Below are positions 7,104 to 9,917 of a DNA stretch of 9,917 bases, piece by piece. This stretch comes from Chloroflexota bacterium (GTDB taxonomy: Bacteria; Chloroflexota; Anaerolineae; Anaerolineales; Anaerolineaceae), in contig JAEXTI010000262.1 of assembly GCA_023406965.1 (NCBI GenBank), positions 1-9,917 of the forward strand, in the 5' to 3' direction. The first letter of the stretch is position 1, and each line of letters starts with the position of its first letter. The position numbers and the translations under genes were made by a program. The notes below the pieces were generated by a model, which was not told where the DNA came from, did not search any database, and saw nothing but the letters and a program-made list of their open reading frames with translations.

Positions 7104-7385
7104 ATGAAAAGGCGTAAGGTTCTTATCGCCGGTCTCCTCTTGCTGTGCCTGCTGCTGGCTGCTCAAACGGTGCTGGCGATGTCGTCGACGAATTTTGCGC
7201 TGAACTGGTTCACCACGCAGGGCGGCGGCGGGGGGAAGTCGAGTTCGGCGAATTACAGCGTGAACACTACGATGGGGCAGGTGGGCATTGGCAATTCAAT
7301 TAGCAGCAGCTACACCACTTGCATTGGCTATTGGTGTGGGGCGGAGCAGGGGGCCACGGTGTTCCTGCCATTAATTATGCGGTGA
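7104..7385 (+). CDS. Small secreted protein with C-terminal FLPL-type tail
   Basis: This 93-residue protein begins with a signal peptide (MKRRKVLIAGLLLLCLLLAA, cut likely after VLA at residue 25). The mature part, about 68 residues, holds one copy of a pattern seen in Chloroflexota exported proteins: SSTNFALNW, a Gly5 run, SSSANYSVNTTMGQVGIG, SSYTTCIGYWCG. It ends in VFLPLIMR, very like the Y/F-LPL-x-x-R/K tails of many secreted proteins in that phylum, possibly an anchoring or sorting signal (inference). Two Cys (73 and 78) could form a small disulfide loop. There is no lipobox. A strong AAGGAGG (7093-7099) overlaps the stop codon of the preceding secreted protein, with only 10 bases between the genes, so they form one operon and are probably surface partners. 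No enzymatic motif is seen. Confidence 0.75.
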   Translation: MKRRKVLIAGLLLLCLLLAAQTVLAMSSTNFALNWFTTQGGGGGKSSSANYSVNTTMGQVGIGNSISSSYTTCIGYWCGAEQGATVFLPLIMR

Positions 7386-7402
7386 GAGGGAGGGTGCATG
7401 GC

Positions 7403-7429
7403 GAGGAGCGGGGAAAGCGTCCGCTCCTC
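7403..7429 (+). other. GC-rich hairpin after the secreted-protein operon
   Basis: GAGGAGCGG (7403-7411) pairs with CCGCTCCTC (7421-7429) in a 9-bp stem with a 9-base loop. There is no T-run, so it is not a terminator alone, but it stands 27 bases ahead of a true terminator and may protect the 3' end of the transcript. Confidence 0.45.
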
Positions 7430-7456
7430 CCGAAGCAATGACATATTGGGAAAAGT

Positions 7457-7486
7457 AGCCCGTCCGAGAGGACGGGCTTTTGATTT
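7457..7486 (+). terminator. Rho-independent terminator of the secreted-protein operon
   Basis: AGCCCGTCC (7457-7465) pairs perfectly with GGACGGGCT (7470-7478) around a GAGA tetraloop, followed by TTTTGATTT. It closes the 5693-7385 operon. The composition turns sharply AT-rich directly after it. Confidence 0.9.
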
Positions 7487-7491
7487 GAGTA

Positions 7492-7497
7492 TATAAT
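7492..7497 (+). promoter_or_regulatory. Putative -10 box of the AT-rich island
   Basis: A perfect TATAAT lies 32 bases before the nuclease-like gene start. The region 17 bases upstream is the terminator stem and has no -35 match, so this is a partial promoter at best. Transcription would begin near 7504, leaving a leader of about 25-30 bases. Confidence 0.4.
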
Positions 7498-7529
7498 CGT
7501 TTTATCGAATAGCTAAGAAAGGGGAGACT

Positions 7530-8066
7530 ATGACAATGTCAATTCAGGATATTGTAAATAATTCTGGATATCCTTTGCAAATGTGTTTGCATGAAAAGAT
7601 AACCGAAACTCAAGGACAACATCATTGGAAAGTCTTGGTTCCAGAGCATCGATGGGTTAACCAAGAGAACCATGAAGAAGGTTATATAGATTTGGTCCTT
7701 GGACATGATCGTTATTCTATTCGATTGGTTATTGAATGTAAACGTGTCAGAGGATCTTGGAATTTTCTGGTTTCGTCCGATAAGAACGATTCTAGTTCGA
7801 CCCTGGGTAAGGTTCTGAAGGCTTCCTCGAATCCTAAATTCTTGTGCTGGGAGGAAGGTTGTGTTTCACCTGGTTCGCATGCCTCTATGTTTTGTGTTCC
7901 TGAAGTGTCAGGACAAAACGATAAGCGAACTTTAGAGAATATTGCGGGGGGGTATTATTGTCTACAGAGGCATTGGCTGAAGAAGAATTGCGATTATGGG
8001 AGAAAAGTGTTGACGAAAATAAGCAGCAACGAAACGGAATCTTTAAATACATTCCGGTTATTATGA
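7530..8066 (+). CDS. PD-(D/E)XK nuclease-like protein, N-terminal part (frameshifted)
   Basis: As read in one frame this gives 178 residues, but only the first 141 look genuine. After the G run at 7946-7952 the true reading continues in another frame. The N-terminal part has a PD-(D/E)XK-type nuclease core: D54 in EEGYIDLVLG, then E69 and K71 in IRLVIECKRV, with E22 as a possible helix-1 acid. Such cores cut or bind DNA in restriction, repair and mobile-element enzymes. The opening NNSGYPLQ and the EHRW segment recall a family of uncharacterised proteins of about 270 residues; I know of no assigned function. SD AAAGGGGAG (7518-7526) is only three bases from ATG 7530 but nine from the in-frame ATG 7536, so MSIQDIV may be the real start. 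The last 37 residues (YYCLQRHWL...) are an out-of-frame tail. The base composition is AT-rich, unlike the flanking genes. Confidence 0.7.
   Translation: MTMSIQDIVNNSGYPLQMCLHEKITETQGQHHWKVLVPEHRWVNQENHEEGYIDLVLGHDRYSIRLVIECKRVRGSWNFLVSSDKNDSSSTLGKVLKASSNPKFLCWEEGCVSPGSHASMFCVPEVSGQNDKRTLENIAGGYYCLQRHWLKKNCDYGRKVLTKISSNETESLNTFRLL
7946..7952 (+). other. Slippery G7 heptamer at the frame junction
   Basis: Seven G lie in the phase GC(G GGG GGG)T relative to the upstream frame, i.e. the X XXY YYZ form used for -1 slippage. After a -1 shift the next codon is GTA (7952-7954) and reading continues as VLLSTEALAEEELRLWEK. The downstream frame is closed by a TAA at 7922-7924 and the upstream frame by the TAA at 8064-8066, so the switch must fall between them, and the G run is the only obvious candidate. 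No strong downstream hairpin or upstream SD-like stimulator was seen. Confidence 0.65.
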
Positions 8067-8341
8067 CTACTGCTGAGCTAAACATCGTAGAGTTTGATCC
8101 GCGAGCGGATTTTGACTTGAAGGCTGGAGTAATAAAAAAAATCTCGCCGCCATCGACGGTTGACTACATAAAATTTTTTAAGAATTTAGCTTCAGGATTG
8201 GGAAGTGGCAAACAAAGATCATGGCACTTAAGGGATGCCAATCAAAACAACGATCGAATGGTAATGATTGTGCGGGCAGATAAATTTCTGAATTTCTTGA
8301 AGACTGTTTATATATCTACCGACGATTTTAGTTTTAGGTAA
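7952..8341 (+). CDS. PD-(D/E)XK nuclease-like protein, C-terminal part (frameshifted)
   Basis: This 129-residue stretch continues the nuclease-like gene in the -1 frame from the G run to the TAA at 8339-8341. With the first 141 residues it restores a protein of about 270 residues. It starts VLLSTEALAEEELRLWEKSV, a helical segment, and goes on with FKYIPVIMTTAELNIVEFDPRADFDL, a beta-rich segment that reads smoothly as one domain, ending KTVYISTDDFSFR. No separate ribosome site or convincing ATG start is present at its beginning (a TTG at 7958 is the nearest), so independent translation is unlikely. It has no recognised catalytic motif by itself. It may be expressed by slippage, or the gene may be broken or mis-sequenced by one G. 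Confidence 0.65.
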   Translation, partial: VLLSTEALAEEELRLWEKSVDENKQQRNGIFKYIPVIMTTAELNIVEFDPRADFDLKAGVIKKISPPSTVDYIKFFKNLASGLGSGKQRSWHLRDANQNNDRMVMIVRADKFLNFLKTVYISTDDFSFR

Positions 8342-8370
8342 AGGGGAATTAACAGATGGAGGGAACGCTA

Positions 8371-8847
8371 ATGAGCGCAAGTGATTGGATAACTATCGTG
8401 ATTGCTGCCTATGGTGCTGTTGTGGCAACTATTTTGGGAATCAGAGAGCTCAAAAGGGAGAAAAGAGATATCAAAATAATTCTCGAGTTCCATGAATTTG
8501 AAAGCGCAATCTACATGAGAGTTGCAAATTCTGGCCATAGGCCGATCACTATTAATAATGTATCTTTTGTTGTAGGATATCCTGGAGAAAAACCTACAAA
8601 AGAGCCCTCTGGTGAACCAGTTCCATCAGGGGCTATTTTCCTTGAAGCACCAGATTTTCCTATTCAGTTCCAAGATGGTCAAGGTCAAACTTATCAACTG
8701 TCCGAAGTTCTTTCTAGTCGTATCATTGAATCGGATTGGAATGTTTTTGTCACCGTGACGGATGTAGAGGGTAACAACTATCGTAAGTTTGAAAAAAGAA
8801 CATTCAATGAAAAGTGGGGTGTTGGTGGAAAAGTCGGAAAGAGGTAA
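8371..8847 (+). CDS. Small single-span membrane protein, unknown function
   Basis: I do not recognise a named family. The product has 158 residues from ATG 8371, or 163 from ATG 8356. ATG 8371 is preferred because GGAGGG (8358-8363) lies seven bases ahead; AAGGGG (8341-8346) could serve 8356. One membrane segment, about WITIVIAAYGAVVATILGI, lies at residues 6-24 and is followed by RELKREKRD, so the C-terminal part should be cytoplasmic by the positive-inside rule. The rest is beta-rich (IKIILEFHEFE, YMRVANSGHRPITINNVSF, WNVFVTVTDVEGNNYRKF) and resembles an Ig-like or small sandwich domain with the recurring V-x-N-S-G-x-R-P-I-x-I pattern of uncharacterised membrane-tethered proteins. The gene begins within 30 bases of the nuclease-like gene stop and shares its AT-rich composition, so the two probably form one transcription unit. 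Confidence 0.6.
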   Translation: MSASDWITIVIAAYGAVVATILGIRELKREKRDIKIILEFHEFESAIYMRVANSGHRPITINNVSFVVGYPGEKPTKEPSGEPVPSGAIFLEAPDFPIQFQDGQGQTYQLSEVLSSRIIESDWNVFVTVTDVEGNNYRKFEKRTFNEKWGVGGKVGKR

Positions 8848-8869
8848 TAAGTTTATGGTTGGCTTGAAG

Positions 8870-8900
8870 AAAAAAACCTTCAAAGGAAAGGGCTTTTTTT
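8870..8900. terminator. Imperfect hairpin between convergent genes
   Basis: Seven A (8870-8876) plus CCTT can pair with AAGG (8888-8891) and seven T (8894-8900), with GC bulged. The A-tract/T-tract arrangement would work in both directions, ending the membrane-protein gene on the plus strand and the WD40 gene on the minus strand. The stem has few GC pairs, so efficiency is uncertain. The remaining 8901-8963 is AT-rich with no further feature seen. Confidence 0.4.
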
Positions 8901-8963
8901 GTTTAATAGTAAAATTTTTGAAACGAACAGGGGAACAAAAACCAAACTATTCAAATAATTCTG

Positions 8964-9917
8964 TCAATTTGGTCCCCAGACGCGGATGGTGCCGTCCTGA
9001 GAGGCGGAGAGGAGCAGGCGACTGGCGGGGGTGAAGGCGAGGCGGTAGACGGGGCCGCGGTGGCCGGTGAGGGTGCGCATGTAGGTACCGTCAGAGGCCC
9101 AATATAAGTCGATGTTGCCGCTTTGCCAGCCGACGGCCATGAAGGCGTAGTCGGGGGAGAAGGCCAGCGACCAGGGCGTGTCGCCGGGGGTGTGGGGCTG
9201 GAGGACGTAGCGATCTGTGCGGGTGGTGAGGTCGAGGACGCGGGCGGTGCCGTTGCCGACCACGCCCAGGAGGAGCGCATCGGGGGCAAAGGCCAGGTCG
9301 GTGAGGCCGATTCCGGCGTGGAAGAGAACCTGCTGGCCGGTGCCAGAGTAACGCAGGGACACGCCGGAGGTGGTGAGGGCGGCGACGTACTGGCTGTCGG
9401 GCGAGTAGAGCAGTTTGCCGGGCAGGTAGCCTTCGACAAAGGTGTACATGAGGCGGTTGTTTTCGGAGCGGTTGTAGGCGTAGACGCGCCCGGTCTGGTC
9501 GGCGACGCCCATCCACTGGCCGTTGGGAGAGTAAGCCAGGGCAATGCGGGGTTGGCCGGGCTCTTCGAGGTCGCCGAGGTAGGCGCCATCGGACCCGCGC
9601 CCCAGGCGGGTGTCGCCATCGGCGGAGGTGCCTGCCAGGGTGAGGCCTTCGGGCGAGAAGGTGAGGCTGCGGATGGGCGCGTCGAAATCGGAGATGATTT
9701 GGGTGACGCTGCCGGTGGAGACGCGGCGCAGTTCGATCTGGTCGGCGAAGAGCAGGGCCAGGGTGGAGCCGTCGGGTGAGAGGGTCCAATCGGTGGGCGG
9801 GTTGAAGTGCTCGGTTTGCGAGGCCACACGGTTGCCCGCGGCAAAGTCCCAGGTGTCCAGGCCGCTGCCCGCGAGGAAATCAGTGTTGGGGAGAAAGGCT
9901 AGATGTGAGGAGACGCC
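8964..9917 (-). CDS. WD40 repeat beta-propeller protein, 3' part (5' end outside window)
   Basis: The frame runs from the TGA at 8964-8966 up to the window edge (317 residues visible). A GTG at 9825-9827 is an internal codon rather than the start, because WD40-like sequence (LAFLPNTDFLAG...GLDTWDFAAGNRV) continues upstream. About eight repeats can be counted from the visible part, with units such as WTLSPDGSTLALL, SLTFSPEGLTLAG, LAYSPNGQWMGVA, LLYSPDSQYVAAL, DLAFAPDALLLGV, SLAFSPDYAFMAVG and a last canonical GHRGPVYRLAFTPASRLLLSASQDGTIRVWG. Since a propeller closes with about seven blades and the reading continues, the protein has one larger propeller or two. WD40 proteins serve as interaction platforms; no enzymatic domain or signal peptide is visible in this part. 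It is convergent to the AT-rich island and GC-rich like the rest of the chromosome. Confidence 0.88.
   Translation of the reverse strand, partial: GVSSHLAFLPNTDFLAGSGLDTWDFAAGNRVASQTEHFNPPTDWTLSPDGSTLALLFADQIELRRVSTGSVTQIISDFDAPIRSLTFSPEGLTLAGTSADGDTRLGRGSDGAYLGDLEEPGQPRIALAYSPNGQWMGVADQTGRVYAYNRSENNRLMYTFVEGYLPGKLLYSPDSQYVAALTTSGVSLRYSGTGQQVLFHAGIGLTDLAFAPDALLLGVVGNGTARVLDLTTRTDRYVLQPHTPGDTPWSLAFSPDYAFMAVGWQSGNIDLYWASDGTYMRTLTGHRGPVYRLAFTPASRLLLSASQDGTIRVWGPN

Noticed and set aside
7487..8963. Toxin-antitoxin pair or named restriction system in the AT-rich island
   Set aside because: Neither protein has a recognised toxin, antitoxin, methylase or specificity motif; only a PD-(D/E)XK-like core is visible.
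8951..9844. 297-codon minus-strand frame overlapping the WD40 gene
   Set aside because: Its product is a Ser/Pro/Ala-rich low-complexity shadow, while the frame ending at 8964 shows regular WD40 repeats.
1..9917. CRISPR array, tRNA, rRNA, insertion sequence or attachment sites
   Set aside because: No regularly spaced direct repeats, RNA-gene hallmarks, transposase, integrase or flanking duplications were found on reading both strands.

Overview
The window looks like chromosomal DNA from a GC-rich member of the Chloroflexota, probably Anaerolineae-like. This is an inference from gene style, not a phylogenetic result. The clues are a secreted protein with an SSANY...GQ...GYW pattern and a C-terminal FLPL-type tail, a C39-like peptidase, an FkbM methyltransferase, WD40 propeller repeats, and intergenic palindromic repeats next to GC-rich genes. 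No tRNA, rRNA, CRISPR array or recognisable transposase was seen.

Layout. 1-533 (+): 3' part of a C39-family cysteine peptidase. 534-729: a REP-like double palindrome, then a strong hairpin that probably terminates the minus-strand operon. 730-1786 (-): a two-gene marR-yceI operon with a near-consensus sigma70 promoter (TTGACA-17-TATTAT) and a perfect 14-bp palindrome touching its -35 box. 1901-2000: a composite repeat of three consecutive stem-loops. 2107-2976 (+): FkbM methyltransferase. 3024-5498 (+): complete GH2 beta-mannosidase. 5499-5692: promoter-like boxes followed by a 13-bp-stem terminator. 5693-7385 (+): two exported proteins in a tight operon, ended by a terminator at 7457-7486. 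7487-8963: a markedly AT-rich island with a PD-(D/E)XK nuclease-like gene split by a frameshift at a run of seven G, and a small single-span membrane protein. 8964-9917 (-): 3' part of a WD40 beta-propeller protein, GC-rich again.

How the genes fit together. MarR probably controls its own operon and yceI. The methyltransferase and the mannosidase point to glycan modification and mannoside breakdown. The 5693-7385 pair are cell-surface or secreted proteins. The AT-rich pair differs in composition from everything around it and looks horizontally acquired. The nuclease motif allows, but does not prove, a defence-type role. The most notable observation is the slippery heptamer G GGG GGG lying in exactly the right phase to join the two nuclease halves by a -1 shift. 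It could be programmed slippage, a phase-variable tract, a decayed gene or a one-base sequencing error.
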